Shown here one piece after another: positions 7,879-16,664 of a stretch of 26,010 bases of DNA. Both the position numbers and the translations under genes were made by a program. Location of the stretch: the NCBI GenBank assembly GCA_016844425.1, contig JAERML010000011.1, positions 1-26,010 of the forward strand, given 5' to 3'. The notes beneath the pieces were generated by a model. It ran no database searches. It was not told where the DNA came from and was given only the letters and a program-made list of their open reading frames with translations. The DNA is from Bacteroidota bacterium. Lineage in GTDB: Bacteria; Bacteroidota; UBA10030; UBA6906. Position 1 is the first letter of the stretch. Each line of letters begins with the position of its first letter.

Positions 7879-9105
7879 ATGTATTTCCTGACTGAGCTAA
7901 AAGAGGGTCTGGCCATATCGTTCCGCGCAATCCGCACTAATAAAATGCGGTCAGTGCTGACAACGCTCGGCATTGTAATCGGCATCGTATCGGTTACACT
8001 CATGTCAACGGCCATCGAAGGGGTGAACCGTGCATTTGACAAAAGCGCCGCGGCGTTCGGAACGGATGTGTTCTATGTCCAGAAGTTCCCGTGGGTTTCC
8101 AACGATGATTGGGCGACCATCCGAAACCGGCGCGAGTTGAAGGTTGACTATGTCAATAAGATCGAGCGCAAGTCCCTTTTGACTGATGCTGTTGCCCCCG
8201 TGATGGCAACCCGTCGTGAGGTCACATTCGGGAACGACAGAATGGATGGGGCGCTGATCAGCGGGACCACGGACGCTTATCTTAGTGCGGCCGGGGTCTC
8301 ATTGGCCGATGGACGTTTCTTCAGTGCCGAAGAATCCAACGGCGGTCGCCCGGTATGTGCCATTGGTGCAGTGGTGGCGGAAACGATTTTCCCCAGCCAG
8401 GATCCTATCGGAAAGAAAATTCGTGTGGGTGGATTCCCATATACGGTGATCGGTGTGTTCGAAAAGCAGGGTGGTCTTTTCGGTCAATTTACATCGGATA
8501 CGCGGGTGTATATTCCGCTCCTTTCTTTTCAGAGTAACTTTGGTGGGCGACGCCGTGATGTTACCATCCAGGTGCGTGCCGCAGACCTCAAGCAAATGGA
8601 GGATGCCAAGATTGAGTTGGAAGGCATCATGCGGCAGATTCGCGGTATTGTGCCCGGCAAGGAGAATGACTTCAGCATCAACCAGCAGGAGATCCTCACA
8701 CAAACCTTCGGACCCATTAGCCTTGTGATTGCTTCCATCGGGTTGTTTATCACCGGGCTGTCTCTGTTCGTTGGCGGGATAGGGATTATGAACATCATGT
8801 TCGTCTCGGTGACCGAGCGAACGAAGGAGATTGGCATTCGGAAGGCTATTGGCGCCAGGCGCAGGACCATCCTCATGCAGTTTCTTGTTGAAGCCGCAGC
8901 GCTTTGTCTCATCGGCGGGTTGATCGGGCTCATCATAGCCTTCCCGCTCAGCCTGATTGTGAATCAGTTTCTTCCCACATCCATGCCGTTGTCCGTTGTC
9001 TTCATCTCCATCAGCATTTCGCTTGCGGTCGGGTTGATTTCAGGGTTCCTGCCGGCATATCGCGCTGCAAAGATGGATCCTGTCGAGGCACTTCGTTATG
9101 AGTAA
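7879..9105 (+). CDS. MacB-like ABC permease 1 (FtsX family)
   Basis: A 408-residue permease with the MacB plan: a cytoplasmic N-terminal helix, TM1 (around LTTLGIVIGIVSVTLM), a large periplasmic domain (about residues 50-275), then three TM helices in the FtsX domain. The FtsX core GGIGIMNIMFVSVTERTKEIGIRKAIGARRR and the ending DPVEALRYE are characteristic. MacB-type permeases do not form a normal transport path but drive export from the periplasm through MacA and TolC by mechanical movement. A GGAGG site lies upstream of the ATG. It is clearly related to the next two permeases but more distant from them than they are from each other. Its end overlaps the next gene by 8 bp. Confidence 0.92.
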   Translation: MYFLTELKEGLAISFRAIRTNKMRSVLTTLGIVIGIVSVTLMSTAIEGVNRAFDKSAAAFGTDVFYVQKFPWVSNDDWATIRNRRELKVDYVNKIERKSLLTDAVAPVMATRREVTFGNDRMDGALISGTTDAYLSAAGVSLADGRFFSAEESNGGRPVCAIGAVVAETIFPSQDPIGKKIRVGGFPYTVIGVFEKQGGLFGQFTSDTRVYIPLLSFQSNFGGRRRDVTIQVRAADLKQMEDAKIELEGIMRQIRGIVPGKENDFSINQQEILTQTFGPISLVIASIGLFITGLSLFVGGIGIMNIMFVSVTERTKEIGIRKAIGARRRTILMQFLVEAAALCLIGGLIGLIIAFPLSLIVNQFLPTSMPLSVVFISISISLAVGLISGFLPAYRAAKMDPVEALRYE

Positions 9106-10357
9106 GGCGCTCCTTCAATGGGCAAGCCTTCGGGAGAGTTTCCTGATGGCGATCAATGCCATCCGGGGCAGCAAGCTTCGCTCCGCATTGACGCTGATCG
9201 GGATCGTTGTCGGGGTCTTTTCCATCATCTCGGTTATGACAGCCATGGGTGTGCTTCGCAACAGCATTGAAGAAGGAGTTACCCAGCTTGGTGCGAACAC
9301 ATTCCAGATGCAGAAGTTCGTGGGCGGGTTTAACTCCGGCGGTGACAACTTTCGCCGCTTCAGAAATCGGAAGGACATCTCCTTCGAGCAGGCCACGCAG
9401 GTGCGCGACAAAGCCACGTTTGCGGAGGCCGTGGGAATCGAGAGTTGGGAATTCGGCAGGGTGGTCCGATGGCAGGGTGAGAGGACAAACCCTAACGTCT
9501 CGCTGGCTGGCGAGAACATTGAGGGGCTGTTGACCAATGACTGGACGGTGGAGTTCGGACGCGGGTTTACAGCACAAGATATGGGTCTTTCCCGGCCGGT
9601 TGTCATTCTTGGCAGGGATGTCGTTGATAAGTTGTTCCCGCCCTCTGTCAACCCGCTTGGTGAAACAGTTCGGATCGATGGTAACTTGTATGAGGTGATC
9701 GGCATTTTTTTCCAGAAGCCCAGCGGGCTCGGCGGCTTTCAGGGCAACTTCGTTATTATTCCCATTACGACCTACTTCCAGAAGTACGGGAAGTCGGGCA
9801 AAAGCATGCACATCATGGTGAAGGCACAGAGCCGTGAAGTGTTTGATGATTGTCTGGAACAATCCCGTTCCATCCTCCGCACGGCCCGGCGTGTTCCACC
9901 CGGCGAGGAAGACGACTTCGGGTACTTTTCCAACGATTCTCTGATCACACAATTTGACGAATTCACTCTGTATCTCCGTCTCGGCATTCTCCTCGTAAGT
10001 TCCATCTCACTCCTTGCCGCCGGAGTTGGGATCATGAACATCATGCTGGTTTCTGTGACCGAACGGACACGTGAGATAGGTGTCCGCAAAGCCATCGGTG
10101 CCCAGCGGCGTGATATCCTTTCCCAGTTCATGATCGAGGCAATCATTCTGTGCGAGATCGGTGGAATCATTGGCGTGGTGATGGGGATTCTCGGCGGGAA
10201 TGTGGTCGGTATTCTGCTGGAGGTTCCGGCGGTGATTCCCTGGGATTGGGCTGCGATCGGCCTGGGAGTCTGCTCCATCGTCGGTCTCTTGTTTGGTGTT
10301 TATCCTGCCTGGAAGGCCTCCACACTCGATCCCATCGAAGCACTGCGTTATGAGTGA
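9098..10357 (+). CDS. MacB-like ABC permease 2 (FtsX family)
   Basis: A 419-residue permease. TM1 lies around LTLIGIVVGVFSIISVMTAMG, followed by a MacB-type periplasmic domain, then the FtsX block with GVGIMNIMLVSVTERTREIG and the ending DPIEALRYE. It starts inside the end of permease 1 (8-bp overlap), which indicates translational coupling. It aligns without obvious gaps to permease 3 over the full length; by eye the C-terminal FtsX halves are nearly the same while the periplasmic parts differ more. FtsX-type permeases act as dimers, so this one could pair with permease 1 or 3 rather than with itself. That pairing is inference. Confidence 0.92.
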   Translation: MSKALLQWASLRESFLMAINAIRGSKLRSALTLIGIVVGVFSIISVMTAMGVLRNSIEEGVTQLGANTFQMQKFVGGFNSGGDNFRRFRNRKDISFEQATQVRDKATFAEAVGIESWEFGRVVRWQGERTNPNVSLAGENIEGLLTNDWTVEFGRGFTAQDMGLSRPVVILGRDVVDKLFPPSVNPLGETVRIDGNLYEVIGIFFQKPSGLGGFQGNFVIIPITTYFQKYGKSGKSMHIMVKAQSREVFDDCLEQSRSILRTARRVPPGEEDDFGYFSNDSLITQFDEFTLYLRLGILLVSSISLLAAGVGIMNIMLVSVTERTREIGVRKAIGAQRRDILSQFMIEAIILCEIGGIIGVVMGILGGNVVGILLEVPAVIPWDWAAIGLGVCSIVGLLFGVYPAWKASTLDPIEALRYE

Positions 10358-10523
10358 CGGACCTCCGCTCCACTAGCGGCAGGTGTTCTCCTTCCTTGCT
10401 TTTCCCCGCAATTCTCCGTTCTTTTTCAGCACAGGAGCACATTGTTCGCGCGTCTGACCTCTCGAACTTTTTCCGCGGTGCCTCTCGTCTCTTCAATCGA
10501 ATCATACTCAATCTCTGGGTTTC

Positions 10524-11783
10524 GTGCGCAGCACGTTTATGGAATACGCCACTTTGAAGGAAAGCCTCGTGATGGCATTGAACGCCATGCGAGGAAGCAA
10601 GCTCCGTTCTGTTCTGACCCTCCTCGGAATCGTCGTCGGTGTGTTTTCCATTATAGCAGTGATGACTGCAATGGGGGTTCTCCGGCAAAGCATCGAGGAA
10701 GGGATTGCCGATTTGGGAGCAAATACATTTCAGATCTCAAAGTTTGTAGGAGGATTTAGCACTTCTCCTGCGGAGCGACGGAAATGGAGAACCAGGCGGA
10801 ACATCACTTATGCGCAGGCTCTGGAGGTGCGGGAGAAAATAACTCTTGCGGAAGCGGTTGGGATCGAAATCTGGACGGGCGGCAAGACAGTCGTGTGGGA
10901 AGGGGAGAAAACCAACCCAAATATCGGGATCGGAGGAGAAAACCTTGAAGGTCTCGTCACCAATGATTTTACGGTCGAAGTAGGACGCGGACTCACCCAG
11001 CAAGATATCAGAACGGCAACCTCAGTCGTGATCCTTGGGAAGACAGTTGCCGAGAAACTCTTTCCTCCCTCCTTGAATCCTGTTGGCGAGAAAGTGCGCA
11101 TTGATGGGTCTCAGTACCAGGTGGCCGGCGTGTTTGCCCCAAAGGGCAAGGGGTTGGGGAGAAACCAGGATAACTTCGCGATCGTCCCGATTACGACATT
11201 CATGCGCAAGTATGGAAGCACCCATCGAAGCATGAATATCATGGTGAAGGCATCAAGTAAGGAAGTGTTCGACGATTGCGTCGAACAGGCGCGGGGGATC
11301 CTGCGCGTTGCACGCAGGGTGCCGCCAGGCGAGGAAGACGACTTTGGTTACTATTCGAACGATTCATTGATCAAGCAGTTCAATGAATTCACGTTGTACC
11401 TTCGTCTGGGAGTGCTCATGGTCAGTTCCATCTCCCTCCTTGCGGCGGGGATTGGGATCATGAACATCATGTTGGTATCCGTCACTGAACGCACGCGTGA
11501 GATTGGCATCCGCAAGGCCGTTGGTGCACGCCGGCGGGATATCCTTGCTCAGTTCATCATGGAGGCCATCATTCTTTGTCAGATTGGGGGAGTCATCGGG
11601 GTGGTCTTTGGGGTTCTTGGTGGAAACGTGGTGGGGATACTGCTCGAAGTGTCTGCCGTGATACCATGGGACTGGGCCGCAATCGGACTTGGCATCTGCT
11701 CTCTCGTCGGTCTTGTGTTTGGTGTCTATCCGGCATGGAAAGCCTCGACGCTGGATCCAATTGATGCTCTCCGCTACGAATAG
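10524..11783 (+). CDS. MacB-like ABC permease 3 (FtsX family), tandem paralogue of permease 2
   Basis: A 419-residue permease with the same plan as its neighbour: TM1 at LTLLGIVVGVFSIIAVMTAMG, a periplasmic domain, an FtsX core GIGIMNIMLVSVTERTREIG and the ending DPIDALRYE. I use GTG 10524 because the N-terminus then matches permease 2 in length; ATG 10539 (five codons later) is a fair alternative, and neither has a clear ribosome site. It is separated from permease 2 by 166 bp of pyrimidine-rich sequence, the longest gap inside the efflux set, with two imperfect promoter-like elements (TTG, 20 nt, TTCTTT; and TTG, 20 nt, AACTTT). It may therefore be expressed partly on its own. The DNA has diverged at many silent sites, so the duplication is not recent. 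Confidence 0.92.
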   Translation: MRSTFMEYATLKESLVMALNAMRGSKLRSVLTLLGIVVGVFSIIAVMTAMGVLRQSIEEGIADLGANTFQISKFVGGFSTSPAERRKWRTRRNITYAQALEVREKITLAEAVGIEIWTGGKTVVWEGEKTNPNIGIGGENLEGLVTNDFTVEVGRGLTQQDIRTATSVVILGKTVAEKLFPPSLNPVGEKVRIDGSQYQVAGVFAPKGKGLGRNQDNFAIVPITTFMRKYGSTHRSMNIMVKASSKEVFDDCVEQARGILRVARRVPPGEEDDFGYYSNDSLIKQFNEFTLYLRLGVLMVSSISLLAAGIGIMNIMLVSVTERTREIGIRKAVGARRRDILAQFIMEAIILCQIGGVIGVVFGVLGGNVVGILLEVSAVIPWDWAAIGLGICSLVGLVFGVYPAWKASTLDPIDALRYE

Positions 11784-11797
11784 AAGTCGCGGAATAT

Positions 11798-11826
11798 TTT
11801 GCTTTGCAGTTCGTTTCCCCTATCTT
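11798..11826 (+). promoter_or_regulatory. -33/-7 promoter of the Sel1-repeat gene
   Basis: TTTG at 11798-11801, a 19-nt spacer and TATCTT at 11821-11826 match the Bacteroidota-type promoter (TTTG, 19-21 nt, TAnnTT). A transcript start near 11833 would exclude the in-frame TTG at 11804 as the gene start. Confidence 0.55.
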
Positions 11827-11896
11827 AAAACAACTATTAGCCGGACAAATACTGCAGCCACGACCTGATATGGTTCGCTCGCGTCGAGTGGGGAGA

Positions 11897-13402
11897 ATGA
11901 ACTGGGACATGATTCGGGCGAAGAAGCGCCTCTCTTCAGGTTACGTACTTGTTCTTCTTCTTACCTTTCTTCCCTCATTGTCCTCCGCCCAAACAGGGGC
12001 TCACCCGAACAGTCCTGTTTTCAGAGACTACAAAACCACCCGGCCCGCGCCCCTCATCGAGCAATCGGATGTGACCTATCAGCTCTGGCAGGTGTTTATG
12101 CTTGAGCGTAAGGCAAATGCTGGTGACGTGCTTGCCCAGCATGAGCTTGGCATCAGGTACTTGCTGGGCCGGGGCGTGGGAGCTGACACACTCAAGGGTG
12201 CCCACTGGATTCAGAAGGCAGCAGAACAGAACCTCATTCCTGCACGATTCAATCTGGGAATTCTCCTGTACAACGGCTGGGGTGTTTCGTGGAACCCGTT
12301 TGACTCTTACCGCCAATTTCTCTTTGCGGCCGAGCGGGGAATGGAAGAATCGCAGTACGTTCTTGCCCAGTTTCTTACGGACAACCTGGTGGTCACACGA
12401 AATGTCCCTCAAGCGTATCGCTGGTTGACAAGCGCAGCGGATTCCGGGTACATGCCTGCCCGGGAAATGCTGAAGGAGTTTGAGAAGAAGAAACTGTTGG
12501 CAACCGACTCGACAGGACCGATGACAAAAGCAGATTCGGTTTCTGCCCTGCAGGCGCAGCTTGTGTTCCTGGACTTCGATCATGACACGTCTTCGACATC
12601 GGACGACCAGGCTCTTCTCAAGGACGCATTGCGAAGTGGGGGCGAGGAAGTACAAAAAACACTAGGCTTGCGAAAGCTGGTGGATGATAGTCTTGACGTG
12701 GATTCTGCGTCCGTCGCGGCGATCCGGAACGCAGGGGATGAAGGTAGTCCGGAGGCATTGGCAGTGGTTGGCCGTTGCTATGAGAGAGGTGTGCAAGTGC
12801 AAAAGGATCCAGTCACCGCCGCTCTGTATTACGTCAGGGCTATCAGGCTCGATTCGCCGCGAGCGTCGGAATTGCTATGGCGGCTCCTGCAAGAAAGCAA
12901 GGACTTCTTTCGCTTACTTAAGACGAGAGCGGGAGATGGAAACGCCGATGCGCAGTACGTATGGGCTTGCCTCAGGGCACTTGGGTTTGATGGCGTTCTC
13001 CTGAACGCCGATGCGTGGTTGGCGGACGACCAGGCGATGCAATTCCTGCAACACTCTGCTGACAGCAAGCACGTTCCCTCCATTGTGGAACTCGGCCTTT
13101 GTTTTTATTCCGGTCGTTGGGTACCACAGGATCAGAATGCTGCGATGGATTTGTGGACACGCGCGGCGCTACTTGGCAGTAGCGAAGCCCGCGTCCGGCT
13201 AGCGATACTCAAGGCAAGGAGGGGAACGGAGGTTGACGATGCGTTGGCAACTCTTCTAGACGCTTCACGGTCCGGGTCAGTGCTCGCGGAGGTCGCGCTG
13301 GCCTACTGCTATGAGCGAGGCGTTGGTGTTCCTGTAAAGAAGGGTGAAGCTGCAGCCCTCTACAGCTCTGCGGCACAACGGGGCATTGAAGCGCATGTAT
13401 GA
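11897..13402 (+). CDS. Exported Sel1-repeat (TPR-like) protein, C-terminus possibly frame-shifted
   Basis: About 501 residues from ATG 11897; ATG 11870 and ATG 11909 are alternatives. The N-terminus from 11909 (MIRAKKRLSSGYVLVLLL...SSAQ) is a good signal peptide, so the protein is probably periplasmic or surface-exposed. Several Sel1-like helical repeats are visible, for example AQHELGIRYLLGRGVGADTLKG, ALAVVGRCYERGVQVQKDPVTA, SIVELGLCFYSGRWVPQDQN and AEVALAYCYERGVGVPVKKGEA. They form an alpha-alpha superhelix used for protein-protein contacts. The partner is unknown. The chain ends abruptly inside the last repeat (AAQRGIEAHV), while another frame continues with a plausible tail. The gene has its own promoter and is convergent with the histidine kinase gene. 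Confidence 0.8.
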   Translation: MNWDMIRAKKRLSSGYVLVLLLTFLPSLSSAQTGAHPNSPVFRDYKTTRPAPLIEQSDVTYQLWQVFMLERKANAGDVLAQHELGIRYLLGRGVGADTLKGAHWIQKAAEQNLIPARFNLGILLYNGWGVSWNPFDSYRQFLFAAERGMEESQYVLAQFLTDNLVVTRNVPQAYRWLTSAADSGYMPAREMLKEFEKKKLLATDSTGPMTKADSVSALQAQLVFLDFDHDTSSTSDDQALLKDALRSGGEEVQKTLGLRKLVDDSLDVDSASVAAIRNAGDEGSPEALAVVGRCYERGVQVQKDPVTAALYYVRAIRLDSPRASELLWRLLQESKDFFRLLKTRAGDGNADAQYVWACLRALGFDGVLLNADAWLADDQAMQFLQHSADSKHVPSIVELGLCFYSGRWVPQDQNAAMDLWTRAALLGSSEARVRLAILKARRGTEVDDALATLLDASRSGSVLAEVALAYCYERGVGVPVKKGEAAALYSSAAQRGIEAHV

Positions 13403-13538
13403 CGAAGTACGGCCGATGGACAAGACTTTTCAAGTTCAGAACTGAGCGCCCGGAACATCCTCTTCCTTCCGGCAGCGTTCTCACCAGATCGCCGAAACAG
13501 AATACGACAACTGAGACTAAAGAACCGTTGAGGTCAGA

Positions 13539-16463
13539 TTACGATGTGGAGGTATTGAGGGCTCTCCGTACTTTCTTGAGGATATCCGTGGGGACGTAGG
13601 GCTTTTGGATGAAGTCCCGTGCGCCGAGTTTCATCATTTCGGACTTACGGGTTGGATCGAAGTTCCCGCTGGCAAAGATGGCCTGTGCGCGTGGGTTCAG
13701 CTCCCTCATTCTCAGAAACGCATCCCACCCGCTTTGTTTGGGGAGGCCCATGTCTGAAAGGACGAGGTGGATGGAATGCGTATGCCTTGCGAACATCTCG
13801 ATCGCCTCTGCGCCATCTCGGGCAGTCAGCACAGTGTATCCATGTTCCTTCAAAAGGCCCTCCACGGCAACAATGAGGATCTCTTCGTCTTCGACGAGGA
13901 GGATCGTTTCTGTACCGTGAACATCTTCATCTTCAATCATCGGCGGAATCTCAAACGACTCGACTCCATTGTGTGGTGCAGAGAAATAGAGGCGGAATGT
14001 AGTTCCCCGTGCCGGCGCACTGTCCACATCAACGAAGCCATGATGACTTTTTATGACGCCATAGACCACAGCAAGACCCAGCCCGGTTCCTTTCCCCACG
14101 CCTTTGGTCGTGAAGAAAGGTTCGAAGATCCGCGCACGCGTTGCATCGTCCATGCCGGTTCCCGTGTCGGCGACGCTGATGCAGACATACTCAGCTTCGC
14201 GGGCGTCGGCGAATGATCGTCGGAGGCGTTCTCCTTCCACGGCGGCTGTCGTGATAGTCAACGTACCCCCATTGGGCATGGCATCTCGTGCGTTCACACA
14301 GAGGTTGAGGAGTGCCTGGTTCAGCTGGTTGGGGTCAGCGGCAACAGTGGGAAGATTGTCGCCGAGTCGAAGCACGCACGAGATCGTCTTGGGGATTGTG
14401 GCGGTCAACATTTTCGTCAATTCGTCCACGGCATAGTTGACATTCACCGATTCGAAGAGCACATCGGTCTTCCGTGCGAACGTGAGGAGTTGACCCACCA
14501 GTCCCGCTCCTCGCTGCACTGTCTTCATAATGGCGTCCACACTTCGGGAGAACTTCTCTTCCTCGATGTTCATGCCCCTGAGGAACGATGCGTGCACGGA
14601 CATGATGCTGAGGATATTGTTGAAATCATGTGCAATGCCGCCAGCCAGGGTGCCGAGGTTTTCCATCTTCTGTGCCTGACGGAGCTGATCTTCCAGCTTC
14701 CTTCGTTCAGTGTTATCGAAGATATAGCTCTTGATCTCCACAAGCTCACCTCTTGCATCGAACGTTCCGATAACGTTCTCCACCACGTACACCGGAACAC
14801 CGTCGATGCGGCGTAGCTCGGTCTCATAATACTCGAGCTTCCGTTTCTCTCGCAGGGTTCTCAGAAACGTCTCACGTGCAATGGGCGAGGGGAATAAGTC
14901 AGCTGTGTTGGCACGCATCGCGTCATCGACAGAGGCAAACCCGAAGATACGCGCAAAGGCGGCATTGCAGGTAAGAAGGGATCCTTCCGGTGTCGAGGTG
15001 CTGTCTCCCGTCAAGTCTTCCTCAAAGAATCGCCGGTAGCGTTCCTCGGATTCCATGAGTGCACGTTGAGCGCGCTTCCGTTCTGTGATATCGCTGACCA
15101 GCGCGAGCCGCGCGGGCCGTCCTCCGATCGGGAGTTCATGAGATGAGATTTCCACTTCGATGATGCTCCCATCCTTTTTCCGATGCCGCATGCTGCCGGA
15201 CCGTATCAGGCGGGCGCTGTCCTTGGACAATGCATCGGGGAATGCGAGCGTATCCCCCGCTGGATAGATATCGCGGATGGTCATGGCGAGGAACTCATTC
15301 CTCGTATATCCGTAGTGGTCCACCGCAGCGTCATTGACGACGAGAAACGCCAGGGTCTCTACGTCATACACCCACATCGGGCTTGGGTTGCTATCGAAGA
15401 GTGTCCGGTAGCGCGCTTCACTTTCCTGGAGAGCCAGCTCGGCGCGCCGACGCTCGGTGATGTTTCTGCCTACTCCCACAAAGCCGATGATCTCTTCATT
15501 GGCAAAGACCGGCGTGAACGAAAAATCCATCGAAACGAGACTTCCGTTCTTGCACCTCACCTCTGCATCAAAGAAGCCCTCCTTTGCCTTGTTTTCGCGC
15601 AGCACAGTGGTGCGGTAGTCTTCGAGCAGCCGTTTCTGTTGGATCAGGTTCGTGAGCGATTTCCCGAGCAACTCGCTTTCGGTGTAGCCGAGAAGCGGGA
15701 GGAAGGCCCCCTGGACCATCTGAATTTCCAGGTTGTCATTTGTCTTGAAGAGGATGTCATTCATGGCAGCGAGGGCAGACTTCATCGCCTGATACGGGGT
15801 GTTCATCGTGATCCGGTGGCGGAAGACGATGTAGACCACCACCGCAAGAGCACCAGTGGAGGAGATAAAGTAAAGCTCAAAGCTGTTATCCGACACAATG
15901 GAGAAGATCGAGAGGGTGAATGGTGTTGGGAGAAGAAGCATGAGCAATGCGAAGGCAACGAAGAGAAGATTCGACTGAATCCCCTTTTCAGAGAATCCTC
16001 CGATGAGCGAATAGAGAAGTGCAACTCCTATGCTGAACAGGATTGACATCCACGTGAGGTAGTAGATGTATCCCGTCATGGTGATGCCAGCGGCTGCCGA
16101 AAAGGGGAGCGGTATCAGTTTCAGCAATACCATTGTGTAACTGAAGATCCCGGCAAAGTACGTTGCAACGATGATCCGCTTGGATTTCAGGATTTCATAC
16201 CGCCGGACAAAGATCAGCATGAAATGCAGGAAGAAGAAGGGGAAGAGCGAGTACAGGAAGGCGCTGATCTGTTCCAGAATGGTCGGGGACAAGCCAGAGA
16301 TCCGGTGCCCGAGCATATAACCGGTGATGCCGAGGCAGACGAGGGCGCTTACGCAAAACACGTAGAACTGACTGAGAACATTGCGGCGGGACTTGACGAG
16401 GATGATGAAGGCGAGCAACAGATTGACGATCATGTACGCAAGAGAAACGTATACGTATGTCAT
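13539..16463 (-). CDS. Membrane-bound hybrid sensor histidine kinase (7TM-PAS-PAS-PAS-HisKA-HATPase-REC)
   Basis: A 974-residue signalling protein. About six or seven hydrophobic helices fill residues 1-215, like the 7TM N-terminal region of some sensor kinases. Three PAS domains follow (about 228-338, 348-462, 473-587), each ending in a PAC-type D/N-I-T-E-R-like motif. The kinase core has phosphoacceptor His612 in AHDFNN, the N-box around Asn724, the DTGTGMD loop (766-772) and GTGLGL (792-797). A receiver domain (about 853-970) has the acidic pair Glu858-Asp859/Glu860, phospho-acceptor Asp904 and Lys954. It should autophosphorylate and pass the phosphate to its own receiver domain. No DNA-binding output domain or response-regulator gene is adjacent, so downstream partners lie elsewhere. 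AGAAGGGA precedes the ATG. The signal is unknown. Confidence 0.93.
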   Translation of the reverse strand: MTYVYVSLAYMIVNLLLAFIILVKSRRNVLSQFYVFCVSALVCLGITGYMLGHRISGLSPTILEQISAFLYSLFPFFFLHFMLIFVRRYEILKSKRIIVATYFAGIFSYTMVLLKLIPLPFSAAAGITMTGYIYYLTWMSILFSIGVALLYSLIGGFSEKGIQSNLLFVAFALLMLLLPTPFTLSIFSIVSDNSFELYFISSTGALAVVVYIVFRHRITMNTPYQAMKSALAAMNDILFKTNDNLEIQMVQGAFLPLLGYTESELLGKSLTNLIQQKRLLEDYRTTVLRENKAKEGFFDAEVRCKNGSLVSMDFSFTPVFANEEIIGFVGVGRNITERRRAELALQESEARYRTLFDSNPSPMWVYDVETLAFLVVNDAAVDHYGYTRNEFLAMTIRDIYPAGDTLAFPDALSKDSARLIRSGSMRHRKKDGSIIEVEISSHELPIGGRPARLALVSDITERKRAQRALMESEERYRRFFEEDLTGDSTSTPEGSLLTCNAAFARIFGFASVDDAMRANTADLFPSPIARETFLRTLREKRKLEYYETELRRIDGVPVYVVENVIGTFDARGELVEIKSYIFDNTERRKLEDQLRQAQKMENLGTLAGGIAHDFNNILSIMSVHASFLRGMNIEEEKFSRSVDAIMKTVQRGAGLVGQLLTFARKTDVLFESVNVNYAVDELTKMLTATIPKTISCVLRLGDNLPTVAADPNQLNQALLNLCVNARDAMPNGGTLTITTAAVEGERLRRSFADAREAEYVCISVADTGTGMDDATRARIFEPFFTTKGVGKGTGLGLAVVYGVIKSHHGFVDVDSAPARGTTFRLYFSAPHNGVESFEIPPMIEDEDVHGTETILLVEDEEILIVAVEGLLKEHGYTVLTARDGAEAIEMFARHTHSIHLVLSDMGLPKQSGWDAFLRMRELNPRAQAIFASGNFDPTRKSEMMKLGARDFIQKPYVPTDILKKVRRALNTSTS

Positions 16464-16561
16464 GCCGCGTCCCTTCTTCTATGAAGTGACAACAATTCCC
16501 GTATCAGCGCACCGGAGGAAAGGCGTCTTAACACTCTCCATTGAACATTCGAAACTGTGGG

Positions 16562-16590
16562 AAGATAGCGGAACGGAAGATGACTATCAA
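16562..16590 (-). promoter_or_regulatory. -33/-7 promoter of the hybrid histidine kinase gene
   Basis: On the minus strand TTG (16590-16588), a 20-nt spacer and TATCTT (16567-16562) give the same pattern as the aldehyde dehydrogenase promoter. It lies between the hairpin behind the phosphofructokinase gene and the kinase start, giving a leader of about 90 nt. Confidence 0.55.
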
Positions 16591-16603
16591 GTACGATATA
16601 GCA

Positions 16604-16633
16604 ATCCCCGGCTCTTGGGAACAGGCCGGGGAT
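16604..16633 (-). terminator. Hairpin between the phosphofructokinase and histidine kinase genes
   Basis: A perfect 9-bp inverted repeat, ATCCCCGGC (16604-16612) and GCCGGGGAT (16625-16633), with a 12-nt loop, lies 31 nt after the phosphofructokinase stop. A clear U run is missing, so termination may be partial or need a factor. Confidence 0.5.
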
Positions 16634-16664
16634 GGTAGCGTTGATGAACGGGGTGTAGATTTTC

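Noticed and set aside
9011..9952. 313-codon open frame on the minus strand, opposite permeases 1 and 2
   Set aside because: Antisense of two strong FtsX-family genes, with no family features.
13450..13472. CCGGAA/TTCCGG inverted repeat between the convergent Sel1 and kinase genes
   Set aside because: A 6-bp stem with an 11-nt loop and no T tract; a two-way terminator is possible but not supported.
13399..13599. 66-codon open frame after the Sel1-repeat gene (ATGA overlap)
   Set aside because: It overlaps the end of the kinase gene, is low in hydrophobic content and matches no family. The overlap is better explained by the possible frame change in the Sel1 gene.
15183..16046. 287-codon open frame on the plus strand, opposite the histidine kinase gene
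   Set aside because: It lies fully inside the membrane and PAS region of a well-supported kinase; the composition looks like antisense shadow.
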